Of a stretch of DNA of 64,000 bases, positions 18,183 to 26,626 are shown in pieces. How positions within the stretch are numbered: position 1 is the stretch's first letter; every line of letters begins with the position of its first letter. A program made the position numbers and the translations under genes. Source of the DNA: Janthinobacterium lividum (GTDB lineage: Bacteria > Pseudomonadota > Gammaproteobacteria > Burkholderiales > Burkholderiaceae_D); contig NZ_CP075583.1 in NCBI RefSeq assembly GCF_023509035.1, positions 5,456,001 through 5,520,000 on the forward strand, read 5' to 3'. The notes beneath the pieces were generated by a model. The model was not told the DNA's origin. It saw only the letters and a list, made by a program, of their open reading frames with translations, and ran no database searches.

Positions 18183-19097
18183 TCAATCATGCTGTTTCAA
18201 TAACTCAACACACTTCCCGCGCAGGAAATCGCGCAGTTGCAGCACCAGCGGCGTCACCTGCGCGCGGTGCGTGCAGACCAGGTGCAAGGGCGTAGCCTCG
18301 CCCGCCACCTCGGGCAACAGTGCTTGCAGGCGGCCGGCGGCCAGGTCGCCAGCCACATCGAGCCGCGATTTGTAGGCAATGCCCAGCCCCGCCACGGCCC
18401 AGCGCCGCACCAGCTCGGCATCGTCGGCGCTGCGGTTGCCGCTGACGGGAATCGTCACTTGTTCGCGCTGCGGCAAGCGGTAAAAGGTCCAGCGGTCATG
18501 CAAGCCGTCTTCCAGAGCGAAGCGCAGGCAATTACGCTGCGACAAGTCTTCCAGCGCCAGCAGGGAACCGTATTCGCGCAGGTAAACGGGCGACGCCACC
18601 AGCACCCGGTCGTTAGCGGGCGCAATCGGCATGGCGATCATGCTTGAATCATCTTGCTGGCCATAGCGAATGGCCACGTCGACTTGCTGGCGCACCATGT
18701 CGGCTACCCGGTCGCTGACACTGAGCTGGTAGTGCAGCTTCGGATGGCGCGACTGGAATTCATCCAGCCAGCCCAGCATGAGGTTGCGGCCCAGGTCGGA
18801 CGGCATGGCAATTTTCAAGGTTCCGCCGAAACTGTCCTTGCCGGCCAGCAGTGCATCGTGGCCTGCGCGCAGCAGGCGCAAGGCTTCCCGCGCGTGCTCG
18901 AGGTATTGCGTGCCTTCCGGCGTCAGACTCAGGGAACGCGTCGTGCGGGCCAGCAGGCGCAAGCCCAATTCCCCTTCCAGGCGCTTGACGGCGGCACTGG
19001 CCAGCGCGGGCGAAATGCCGATCTCGCGCGCGGCTGCCGACAAACTGCCCCGGTCGGCCGTGCGCACAAATACCTGCAAGTCATCGAGTCGCAGCAA
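18183..19097 (-). CDS. LysR-family transcriptional regulator
   Basis: The 304-aa protein has the N-terminal winged helix of LysR regulators (LDDLQVFVRTADRGSLSAAAREIGISPALASAAVKRLE) and the two-lobe effector domain (about residues 90-295). The start is probably TTG at 19095-19097 with AAAGGA 10 bases upstream. It is transcribed divergently from a zinc-binding alcohol dehydrogenase-family gene 95 bp away, the usual arrangement in which LysR controls its neighbour. A paralogous LysR/dehydrogenase pair occurs at 24.4-26.5 kb. Confidence 0.93.
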   Translation of the reverse strand: MLRLDDLQVFVRTADRGSLSAAAREIGISPALASAAVKRLEGELGLRLLARTTRSLSLTPEGTQYLEHAREALRLLRAGHDALLAGKDSFGGTLKIAMPSDLGRNLMLGWLDEFQSRHPKLHYQLSVSDRVADMVRQQVDVAIRYGQQDDSSMIAMPIAPANDRVLVASPVYLREYGSLLALEDLSQRNCLRFALEDGLHDRWTFYRLPQREQVTIPVSGNRSADDAELVRRWAVAGLGIAYKSRLDVAGDLAAGRLQALLPEVAGEATPLHLVCTHRAQVTPLVLQLRDFLRGKCVELLKQHD

Positions 19098-19192
19098 TTT
19101 TCAGCATTCCTTTGAAAGTGTTTCGGTACGCGCCCCCTGTTTCCGGGCAGGCATTGCCACCATCATACGGTATCCACTCAACGAGGAAGCAT

Positions 19193-20209
19193 ATGAAAGC
19201 CATCGCCTACCACCACAGCCTGCCCATCACGGATGCCGACGCCCTGCTCGACATCGAACTGCCCGCGCCCATCGCCACGGGGCGCGATCTGCTCGTCGCC
19301 GTCAAGGCCATTTCCGTCAATCCCGTCGACACCAAGGTGCGCAAGAACCGCGCGCCGAAAGAGGGCCAGCCAGAAGTGCTGGGCTGGGATGCGGCCGGCG
19401 TCGTCACAGCCGTCGGCCCCGACGCGACCCTGTTCCAGGTGGGAGACAGGGTCTGGTACGCGGGCGCCATCAATCGCCCGGGCAGCAATAGCGAATTCCA
19501 GCTGGTCGACGAGCGCATCGTCGGCCACATGCCCGCCAGCCTCGATTTCGCTCCGGCCGCCGCCCTGCCCCTGACGGCGATCACGGCCTGGGAACTGCTG
19601 TTCGACCGCCTGCAGCTCAGCCGCGACAAGACTCAGACGGGCAAGTCCCTGCTGGTGATCGGCGCGGCCGGCGGCGTCGGCTCCGTGTTGGTGCAACTGG
19701 CGCGGCAATTGACGGGCGTCACCGTCATCGGCACGGCGTCGCGCGCGGAAACGGCAGCCTGGGTCAAGGAACTGGGCGCCCACCACGTGATCGACCACAG
19801 CCTGCCGCTGGCACAGGAGATCACGCGCCTGGGCTTGCCGCCCGTCGACTATGTGATCAGCCTGAACCAGACCGACAAGCATTTCGAGCAAATCGTGGAA
19901 CTGATCGCGCCGCAGGGAAAATTTGCCCTGATCGACGACCCCGAGCACATCGACGTGCGCAAGTTCAAGGGCAAGAGTGTATCCCTGCACTGGGAACTGA
20001 TGTTTACCCGTTCGCTGTTCCAGACGGCAGACATGGTCAAACAGCATGCATTGCTGGAAGAACTGGCGCAGCTGGTGGACGCGGGCATCATCAAGACGAC
20101 CCTGGCCGAGCGCTTCGGCACGATCAACGCAGCGAATTTGAAACGCGCGCATGCGCTGCTGGAAAGCAATACGGCGAAGGGCAAGATTGTGCTCGAAGGC
20201 TTTAATTAA
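19193..20209 (+). CDS. Zinc-binding alcohol dehydrogenase-family oxidoreductase (MDR, TIGR02817-like)
   Basis: The 338-aa medium-chain dehydrogenase/reductase has an N-terminal GroES-like domain (VNPVDTKVRKN, EVLGWDAAGVV) and a Rossmann domain with GAAGGVGSVLVQLARQL for NADP(H). The residues that would bind catalytic zinc in classical alcohol dehydrogenases are not conserved. It is therefore closer to quinone/enone reductases, despite the family name. The ATG at 19193 follows a GAGGAA ribosome-binding site. It is divergent from a LysR gene and similar to the product of 24422-25432 throughout (for example the shared block FKGKSVSLHWELMFTR versus LKGKSVSLHWEMVFTR). Confidence 0.9.
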   Translation: MKAIAYHHSLPITDADALLDIELPAPIATGRDLLVAVKAISVNPVDTKVRKNRAPKEGQPEVLGWDAAGVVTAVGPDATLFQVGDRVWYAGAINRPGSNSEFQLVDERIVGHMPASLDFAPAAALPLTAITAWELLFDRLQLSRDKTQTGKSLLVIGAAGGVGSVLVQLARQLTGVTVIGTASRAETAAWVKELGAHHVIDHSLPLAQEITRLGLPPVDYVISLNQTDKHFEQIVELIAPQGKFALIDDPEHIDVRKFKGKSVSLHWELMFTRSLFQTADMVKQHALLEELAQLVDAGIIKTTLAERFGTINAANLKRAHALLESNTAKGKIVLEGFN

Positions 20210-21478
20210 TCAGGTAATCAGGATGGCCCGGAAGTCATTGACGTTGGTCAAGGTCGGGCCAGTGATCACACTATCTCCCAGCGCCTGGAAGAAGCCGTGA
20301 CCATCATTGTTGTCCAGGCTGTCGCGGGGCTTGATGCCCAGTGCCCACGCACGCGTCAGGGTGTCCGGCGCCAGGACCGCGCCGGCGATGTCTTCCTGGC
20401 CGTCGACGCCATCCGTGTCGCCGGCCAGCGCGTGTATGCCCTCGTATCCGTCCAGCGCGATGCCCAGCGCCAGCAAGAATTCCACGTTGCGCCCGCCGCG
20501 CCCCTTGCCGCGCACGGTGACGGTCGTTTCGCCACCCGACAACAGCACGCACGGGGCGGGAAACGGCTGGCCCCGCACGGCCGTTTGCAGCGCGATGCCA
20601 GCCATCACCTTGCCCACGTCGCGTGCCTCGCCTTCCAGACTGTCGCCTAATATATACGGCGTGACGCCGGCCGCGCGCGCCACGCTAGCTGCCGCTTCGA
20701 GCGCCATCTGCGGCGTGGCGATCAGGGTCGTCTGCGTGCGCGCCAGGCGTGGATCATCGGGTTTCACGGATTCGCCGCGCCCGCTTTCCAAGGTTACTCG
20801 TATGCTGTCCGGCAAGTCCATGCCATAGCGGCGCACGATGGCCAGCGCGTCCTCGCAGGTGGTGGCGTCGCCCACCGTGGGGCCGGAGGCGATGTCGCCC
20901 AGCTTGTCGCCAGGCACGTCGGAAATGGCCAGGGTCACGACTTGCGCCGGATGGCAGGCAGCCGCCAGCCTGCCGCCCTTGATGGCGGACAAATGACGGC
21001 GCACGCAATTCATTTCGCCGATGGTGGCGCCGGACGCCAGCAGCGCGCGGTTCAAGGCTTGCTTGTCTTCCAGACTGATGCCGTCCAGGGGCAAGGCGAG
21101 CAGGGAGGAGCCGCCGCCCGAAATCAGACACAGCACCGTATCGTCAGCCTGCAAATTTCCCACCAGATCGAGCATGCGCTGCGCCGCCTGCATGCCAGCC
21201 GCATCCGGCACGGGGTGCGACGCTTCGACGATCTCGATGCGCTCGCACGGCACGGCATAGCCGTAGCGCGTGACGACCAGTCCCGACAGCGGCCCCGGCC
21301 AGTGCTGTTCCACGGCCTGCGCCATGGCGGCCGACGCCTTGCCGGCGCCGATGACGATCAAACGCCCCTTGGGTGCGGGTGGCAGATGGTGCGGTATGCA
21401 GTGCGATGGCTGGGCCGCTGCGATGGCGGCGTGGAACATGGCTTGCAGCAAGGCGCGCGGCGCTGGGGTCGTCGTCAT
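20210..21478 (-). CDS. MOFRL-family glycerate 2-kinase (TtuD-like, often called hydroxypyruvate reductase)
   Basis: The 422-aa protein matches the DUF4147/MOFRL glycerate kinase family. It has [18 protein letters not shown] near residue 40, [13 protein letters not shown], the [19 protein letters not shown] motif, and the C-terminal MOFRL block [21 protein letters not shown] with [10 protein letters not shown]. It should phosphorylate D-glycerate to 2-phosphoglycerate in glyoxylate or tartrate metabolism. No pathway partner lies beside it. It ends immediately against the convergent dehydrogenase gene. Confidence 0.92.
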   Translation of the reverse strand: MTTTPAPRALLQAMFHAAIAAAQPSHCIPHHLPPAPKGRLIVIGAGKASAAMAQAVEQHWPGPLSGLVVTRYGYAVPCERIEIVEASHPVPDAAGMQAAQRMLDLVGNLQADDTVLCLISGGGSSLLALPLDGISLEDKQALNRALLASGATIGEMNCVRRHLSAIKGGRLAAACHPAQVVTLAISDVPGDKLGDIASGPTVGDATTCEDALAIVRRYGMDLPDSIRVTLESGRGESVKPDDPRLARTQTTLIATPQMALEAAASVARAAGVTPYILGDSLEGEARDVGKVMAGIALQTAVRGQPFPAPCVLLSGGETTVTVRGKGRGGRNVEFLLALGIALDGYEGIHALAGDTDGVDGQEDIAGAVLAPDTLTRAWALGIKPRDSLDNNDGHGFFQALGDSVITGPTLTNVNDFRAILIT

Positions 21479-21567
21479 TTTGTTTCCTCCGGGGTCCGGT
21501 CCCGATCATAGCAGGGCCGGCAGCCTGGCAGCTACAATGGCTGCTTGACGGTAAAAACAGGAATGCA

Positions 21568-21921
21568 ATGAACGATGCAATTGAATGGACTGGACTGGCC
21601 CGCACCTTCGGGCTGTTTACCGTCACGGCCGTGGCCGAATTGCTGGGCTGCTACCTGCCCATGCTGTGGCTGAGCAACAAGGGCAGCGCCTGGCTGCTGT
21701 TGCCGGCCGCTATCAGCCTCTTGATCTTCGTGTGGCTGCTGACCCTGCATCCGGCCGCCAGCGGCAGGGTGTACGCCACGTATGGCGCCGTCTACATCGC
21801 CACGGCTCTGGGATGGCTATGGCTGGTAGACGGCATCACGCCCGCCTGGACGGACATCGCCGGCGTGGGCCTGGCCCTGGCCGGCGCCGCCGTCATTGCC
21901 ATGGGGCACAAGGCGGCTTGA
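21568..21921 (+). CDS. YnfA/UPF0060 family membrane protein
   Basis: The 117-aa protein has four hydrophobic helices and the UPF0060 hallmarks [13 protein letters not shown] near residue 25 and [24 protein letters not shown] in the second half. YnfA-family proteins are small multidrug-resistance-like inner-membrane proteins. The ATG at 21568 follows CAGGAA. It lies 89 bases from the divergent glycerate kinase gene. Confidence 0.93.
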   Translation: MNDAIEWTGLARTFGLFTVTAVAELLGCYLPMLWLSNKGSAWLLLPAAISLLIFVWLLTLHPAASGRVYATYGAVYIATALGWLWLVDGITPAWTDIAGVGLALAGAAVIAMGHKAA

Positions 21922-21927
21922 TTTGCC

Positions 21928-22329
21928 TCAGGCGGCATGCGCGCGGAAGTTCGTTTCCGCCGACCACGCCGCACTGGCGCGGGCCAGCAACACCGCTTCG
22001 CCATCGGCCAGCCAGTCGTCCGCATCGGCAATCTTCCACATGGCTTGCAGCAACTTGCGGCGCAAGTCCGGGTCATCGATTTCATCGAGCAGGCTGTCGA
22101 TCACGCCATTGGCCAGTTGCACGGCGCCATGCACGGTCGACGTCAGCATGTCGTCGCACAAGTCTTGCAGCAGTTGCTGGAAGGCGGCCGGCGCCAAGTC
22201 GATATGCTCGAGGATCTTGCTGCGGTGCATGGCTTGCAGCTCGGCGCTGGCCAGGTTGCCGTCGACCACCATCATCAGGGCCAGGATACGTCCCGCTGCC
22301 TGGGGACTGTTCATTTCATACGTACGCAT
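21928..22329 (-). CDS. TerB-family (tellurite resistance-like) protein
   Basis: The 133-aa helical protein resembles TerB-like domains. It has the acidic EF-like helices LMMVVDGNLASAELQAM and MWKIADADDWLADGEAVLLARASAAW, which are the two pseudo-symmetric metal-linked repeats of the fold. It sits directly downstream of the Alx/TerC gene on the same strand, and TerB-TerC neighbourhoods are common. A role in metal or oxidative stress is inferred only from family. A hairpin separates it from the Alx gene, so cotranscription may be partial. Confidence 0.8.
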   Translation of the reverse strand: MRTYEMNSPQAAGRILALMMVVDGNLASAELQAMHRSKILEHIDLAPAAFQQLLQDLCDDMLTSTVHGAVQLANGVIDSLLDEIDDPDLRRKLLQAMWKIADADDWLADGEAVLLARASAAWSAETNFRAHAA

Positions 22330-22357
22330 AGTTTCTCTTCCATTGTTGGTTTAAAGA

Positions 22358-22384
22358 GCGCGCCACCGCCCTGCGGGGCGCGCC
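22358..22384 (-). terminator. Hairpin between alx and terB-like gene
   Basis: GCGCGCC and GGCGCGC arms (7 bp) surround a 13-base loop. On the minus strand the hairpin is followed by TCTTT, a weak rho-independent terminator for the alx transcript. Confidence 0.5.
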
Positions 22385-22394
22385 GTACTGCTGT

Positions 22395-23357
22395 TTATTT
22401 CTTGTCGCTGCGGGTGATGAACACGCTCGCCACGCAACTCGACACGATCAGGACCGCCACCACCAGCAACGACGCTTCCACCGGCACGTGGTACCACGGC
22501 ATGATCAGCATCTTGGCGCCGATGAACACCAGCACCATCGCCAGGCCATACTTGAGCATGTGGAAGCGGTCAGCCACATCCACCAGCAGGAAGTACAGGG
22601 CCCGCAATCCCATGATGGCGAACAAGTTCGACGTGAAGACGATGAACGGGTCCGTCGTGATGGCGAAAATCGCCGGGATCGAATCGACCGCGAATACCAG
22701 GTCCGTCACCTCGATCAGGATCAGTACGAGGAACAGCGGCGTGACATAGCGCAAACCACCCTTTGCCACGAAGAAACGCTCGCCATGGTCACCATCGGCC
22801 ACCCGCAAGTGACGGCGTGCAAAGCGCAGCACGGGATTGTTCGCCACGTCCGGTTCCGCGTCGGCCGCCACCAGCATGCGCATGCCGGTAATTAACAGGA
22901 AGGCGCCAAACAAGTACAGCACCCAGCTGAACTCGCTCACCACCCATGCGCCGGCCATGATCATCACGGCGCGCATGACGATCGCGCCCAGTACGCCATA
23001 AATCAACACGCGGCGCTGGTACTGGATCGGCACCTGGAAGGCGCTGAAGATCAGCAGGAAGACGAACACGTTATCGACCGACAATGCTTTCTCGATCAGG
23101 TAGCCGGAGAAAAATTCCAGCGCCTTCTGATTGGCGATCTCGGGACCGGCCGTGCCGTTCAGATACCACCACAGGCCGCCGTTGAACAGCAAGGCCAGGC
23201 TGACCCACACGAGCGACCACGTCGCCGCTTCCTTGACGCCCACCTTGTGCGCCTTGTTGCCGCCGAAGACGAACAGGTCCAGCGCCAGCATCACCAGGAC
23301 AAAGGCGATGAAGCCGGCCCACATGGGTGCCGTCGCAATACTTTCCAGGCCGTTCAT
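22395..23357 (-). CDS. alx: TerC family protein, Alx type
   Basis: The 320-aa integral membrane protein carries the Alx/TerC motifs ALDLFVFGGNKAHKV, EKALSVDNVFVFLLIFSAF and LILIEVTDLVFAVDSIPAIFAI. Their acidic residues within membrane helices are linked to manganese homeostasis in E. coli Alx. The start at MNGLESIATAP follows GGAGG, and a frame extending up to 23456 is unlikely. It is divergent from the NhaR-type regulator, with a perfect palindrome between them. The E. coli gene is governed by a PRE/yybP-ykoY riboswitch; I see no convincing copy of that here. Confidence 0.93.
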   Translation of the reverse strand: MNGLESIATAPMWAGFIAFVLVMLALDLFVFGGNKAHKVGVKEAATWSLVWVSLALLFNGGLWWYLNGTAGPEIANQKALEFFSGYLIEKALSVDNVFVFLLIFSAFQVPIQYQRRVLIYGVLGAIVMRAVMIMAGAWVVSEFSWVLYLFGAFLLITGMRMLVAADAEPDVANNPVLRFARRHLRVADGDHGERFFVAKGGLRYVTPLFLVLILIEVTDLVFAVDSIPAIFAITTDPFIVFTSNLFAIMGLRALYFLLVDVADRFHMLKYGLAMVLVFIGAKMLIMPWYHVPVEASLLVVAVLIVSSCVASVFITRSDKK

Positions 23358-23474
23358 CGGCGGCCTCCGCAACTGTCTGTCTCTATCCTGATGCCCATGG
23401 CGCTCTCCTTGCATGAATTGAGCAGCCATCATAGTCTGAATATAAACATCGAACAAATCGAATATAATTTACAA

Positions 23475-23497
23475 ATACATCGAAAAATTCGATGTAT
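23475..23497. promoter_or_regulatory. Perfect 9-bp-arm palindrome, candidate NhaR operator
   Basis: ATACATCGA-AAAAT-TCGATGTAT is a perfect inverted repeat and contains the LysR-type T-N11-A core (T-CGAAAAATTCG-A). A partial relative (ATCGAACAAATCGAAT) lies about 30 bp to the left. The site lies 18 bases before the regulator start and between the divergent alx and nhaR-like genes. Confidence 0.7.
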
Positions 23498-23514
23498 TAA
23501 TTTCCGGGAAGAGC

Positions 23515-24414
23515 ATGTCGACACTCAACTTCAAGCACTTGCGCTACTTCTGGATGGTGGCCAAGACGGGCAGCATCGCGCGCGCGGCCGAGCAGCTGCA
23601 CCTGACGCCGCAATCGATTTCCGGGCAGCTCAGCGAGTTTGCCGACACCCTGGGCGTGGAACTGTTCCGCCGCAGCGGGCGCCAGCTGGAATTGACGGAC
23701 ACGGGCAGGCGCATCCTCAGCCATGCCGAAAGCATTTTCAGCACGGGCGATGAATTGTTGGAAATCGTGCGCGACCAGTCGCGCACCACGACGACGACTT
23801 TCCGCGTCGGCTGCGCCGATTCCGTGTCAAAACTGATCGCTTGCCGCCTGGTCGCGCCCGCGCTGGGCCTGGCCGAACCGCTGCGCATCATTTGCCGCGA
23901 GGGACGGCTGGCCAGCCTGCTGGCGGACCTGGCCGTGCACCGGCTGGACCTGATCATGGCGGACCGCCCCATGCCGGCCCATTTGAGCGTGCGCGGTTTT
24001 AACCATTTACTGGGCGAAAGCGGCATGACCCTGTTCGGCACGCCAACCCTGGCCGCCACCCTGACCGGGGGCTTCCCGCAATGCCTGGATGGCGCGCCAC
24101 TGCTGCTGCCCGGCGAAGACTTCGCCATTTACGGGCGCTTGCTGCAATGGCTGGGCGACAATCATCTGCACCCGCGCATCGTCGGCGAGTTTGACGACAG
24201 CGCCATGATGAAGGCCTTCGGACAGTCCGGCGCGGGCCTGTTCTTCGCGCCCACCGTCATCGCGCCCCAGGTCTGCGAACAGTACGCCGTGGTGGCGCTG
24301 GGCCGCGTCGACAGCCTGGTCGAGCAGGTCTACGCGATCACCACGGAACGGCGTCTGAGCCACCCGGCCACCATCGCCATCAGCCAGAGCGCGCGGCACG
24401 AGCTGTTCGTGTAA
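23515..24414 (+). CDS. nhaR: NhaR-type LysR-family transcriptional activator
   Basis: The 299-aa protein is a full-length LysR regulator of the NhaR branch. The N-terminus (LNFKHLRYFWMVAKTGSIARAAEQLHLTPQSISGQL), the HRLDLIMADRPMP motif and IVGEFDDSAMMKAFGQSGAGLFFAPT match E. coli NhaR block by block as I recall it. NhaR senses sodium and activates sodium/proton antiporter genes. Here there is no antiporter nearby and the divergent gene is alx, so alx is the probable target. A perfect palindrome lies in the shared promoter region. Confidence 0.88.
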   Translation: MSTLNFKHLRYFWMVAKTGSIARAAEQLHLTPQSISGQLSEFADTLGVELFRRSGRQLELTDTGRRILSHAESIFSTGDELLEIVRDQSRTTTTTFRVGCADSVSKLIACRLVAPALGLAEPLRIICREGRLASLLADLAVHRLDLIMADRPMPAHLSVRGFNHLLGESGMTLFGTPTLAATLTGGFPQCLDGAPLLLPGEDFAIYGRLLQWLGDNHLHPRIVGEFDDSAMMKAFGQSGAGLFFAPTVIAPQVCEQYAVVALGRVDSLVEQVYAITTERRLSHPATIAISQSARHELFV

Positions 24415-24421
24415 GCCAGAT

Positions 24422-25432
24422 TCAATCGCTGACGACGATTTTCCCCGGCTGCCCGCCCCGCTCCAGCAGCACATGGGCGCGCCGCAGGGTGGCCGCGTCC
24501 ATCGGCGACAAACACTGCCGCAGCGTATGGCGCAGCACGCCCTCGTCCAGCAAGCCCGCCACGCGCTGCAAAATGCGCTGCTGTTCCTGCATATCGTCGG
24601 TCAGGTACAAAGGCCGCGTAAACACCATTTCCCAGTGCAAGGAAACACTTTTCCCCTTCAGCGGCGCAGCGTCAAAAGCATCGTGGTCGTCGATGACAGC
24701 CAGCTTGCCGTGCGGCGCGATGAGCTCCGCCAGTTCCGCGACATGCTGCGCCGTGTGCGACAGTGCCGCGACGTGGCGCACCGGCGCTACTTTCAATGCC
24801 GCCACCTGCGCCGGCAAAGGCTGGCGATGGTCGATCACGTGATGGGCGCCCATGGCGCGGCACCACTCCATGCTGTCGCCGCGCGAAGCCGTGGCGATCA
24901 CCGTCAAGCCCGTCAACTGGCGCGCCAGCTGGATCAGCAGCGACCCGACGCCGCCCGCGCCGCCCAGCACCAGCAGGCTGCCCCGTGGCTGCCTGTCGCC
25001 GGGCGTGATGGCAAAGCGCTCGAACAGCAACTGCCACGCCGTCAGCGCCGCCAGCGGCACGCTGGCGGCCTGCGCAAAATCCAGGGCCGCCGGCATGCGC
25101 GCGGCGATGCGCTCGTCGACCAAGTGGTATTCGGCATTGGCGCCCGCGCGGTCGAAGGACCCCGCGTAATACACGGCCTGTCCCGGCGCCAACGAGGTCA
25201 CGTCGTTGCCGACGGCGTGCACGATGCCGGCCGCATCCCAGCCCAGGGTCACGACACGCTCCGGCACTTCTACCCGCCCTGCGCGCACCTTGGTATCGAG
25301 CGGGTTGACGCCCACGGCGCGCACTTGCACCAGCACGTCGCGCGGGCCGGGCACGGGCGTCTCTCCCACCGTGTCGAACAGCCCTCCTTGCTCGTCCACG
25401 CCACTGCCCCTGTTGAAACCGATCATCTTCAT
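24422..25432 (-). CDS. Zinc-binding alcohol dehydrogenase-family oxidoreductase (second copy)
   Basis: The 336-aa MDR enzyme has the same architecture as the product of 19193-20209: VNPLDTKVRAGRV, VTLGWDAAGIVHAVG, GGAGGVGSLLIQLARQLTG for the cofactor, and the C-terminal LKGKSVSLHWEMVFTR. It is probably an NADPH-dependent quinone or enone reductase. It is divergent from a LysR gene 97 bp away. The two LysR/MDR modules in one 8-kb stretch suggest an old duplication, followed by divergence of both partners. Confidence 0.9.
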   Translation of the reverse strand: MKMIGFNRGSGVDEQGGLFDTVGETPVPGPRDVLVQVRAVGVNPLDTKVRAGRVEVPERVVTLGWDAAGIVHAVGNDVTSLAPGQAVYYAGSFDRAGANAEYHLVDERIAARMPAALDFAQAASVPLAALTAWQLLFERFAITPGDRQPRGSLLVLGGAGGVGSLLIQLARQLTGLTVIATASRGDSMEWCRAMGAHHVIDHRQPLPAQVAALKVAPVRHVAALSHTAQHVAELAELIAPHGKLAVIDDHDAFDAAPLKGKSVSLHWEMVFTRPLYLTDDMQEQQRILQRVAGLLDEGVLRHTLRQCLSPMDAATLRRAHVLLERGGQPGKIVVSD

Positions 25433-25529
25433 TGCCTACCCCTGCAGATAAAAGCCCATGGTAAGCAGCCACGCGACAAAGAAAAATATGCTTCAATGCG
25501 TTTCACTACTGACCAAACTGTCATGAATC

Positions 25530-26453
25530 ATGCAAAACCAGGAAACAGATAATCTCTCCGGCGTGGCCCTGTTCGTGCAATTGGCCCAGGCGGGCAGCTT
25601 TGTCGCCGCCGCGCGCCAGGCCGGCATTTCCCCGTCGGCCGTCAGCAAGAGCCTGGCCCGGCTGGAGCAGCGGCTGGGCGCGCGCCTGTTCCAGCGCAGC
25701 ACGCGCCAGCTGAGCCTGACAGCCGAGGGCACGCTCTTCCTCGCGCGCAGCGAGACCATCCTGGCGGAAATGCAAGCGGCGCAGGAGGAACTGGCGGGCA
25801 CGCTGGCGCCGCACGGACGCCTGCGCCTGGGCTTGCCGGAATTGGGCGGCCTGTTCCTGCCCGCGCTGGCCGAATTTTCCCGGCAGCACCCCGCCATCGC
25901 GCTGGACCTGGACTTTTCCGACGCGCTGGCCGATGTCGTCGGCGACGGCTTCGACGCCGTCATCCGCATCGGCGCACCCCGCGATTCGCGCCTGGCCGCG
26001 CGCAAGCTGGGCCAGTTCCGCTCCTGCCTCGTGGCCTCCCCCGCCTATCTGGCCCGCCAAGGCACGCCGCAGCACCCCGTTGAACTGCAACAGCATGCTT
26101 GCCTGCACTACCGCTTCCGCCACAGCGGCAAGGTCGAACTATGGCAATTGCGCCAGCAAGCCGATGCGCCGATGCCGGACTTGCCGCTGTCGATGATCTG
26201 CAACAACGTGGAAGCGCGCCTGCACTTTGCGCGGCAAGGCCTGGGCATCGCCTGGCTGCCCGACATTCATGTGCGCCCGGCACTCGATGACGGCAGCCTG
26301 GTCGAGGTGCTGAGGGACTACGCGATCGCCGATCATCCGGCCCACAGTTGCTGGCTGCTGTGGCCGTCCGGGCCGCACCTGGCGCCGAAAGTGCGGGCCC
26401 TCGTCGATTTCCTCGCTAAGGCAAAGCTGTTGTCGTCAATTGCCCACAAATAA
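25530..26453 (+). CDS. LysR-family transcriptional regulator
   Basis: The 307-aa protein has the LysR winged helix (LFVQLAQAGSFVAAARQAGISPSAVSKSLARLEQRLGARLF) and an effector domain with the CrgA-like blocks VIRIGAPRDSRLAARKLG and FARQGLGIAWLPDIHVRP. It is divergent from the MDR gene at 24422-25432 and is its likely regulator. The product of 18183-19097 sits in the equivalent position in the other module. Confidence 0.93.
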   Translation: MQNQETDNLSGVALFVQLAQAGSFVAAARQAGISPSAVSKSLARLEQRLGARLFQRSTRQLSLTAEGTLFLARSETILAEMQAAQEELAGTLAPHGRLRLGLPELGGLFLPALAEFSRQHPAIALDLDFSDALADVVGDGFDAVIRIGAPRDSRLAARKLGQFRSCLVASPAYLARQGTPQHPVELQQHACLHYRFRHSGKVELWQLRQQADAPMPDLPLSMICNNVEARLHFARQGLGIAWLPDIHVRPALDDGSLVEVLRDYAIADHPAHSCWLLWPSGPHLAPKVRALVDFLAKAKLLSSIAHK

Positions 26454-26626
26454 GGCAGGCAAAAAACATTTGGACAAATATGCCTTTATAATGGCAAGCC
26501 TCCCCGACGCCCTGCGCGCCCCTTCCTGGACTTGCCGCAATGAAGCACTTGCACGATATTCCCTCTGCCTTCAAGCATGAATTTGCCAACCCGCGCCTGT
26601 GGTGGTAGCGCGCCGTCGTCGTCGGC

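Noticed and set aside
23357..23460. Possible PRE/yybP-ykoY manganese riboswitch before alx
   Set aside because: The leader is short and I could not find the conserved riboswitch core; a covariance-model search would decide.
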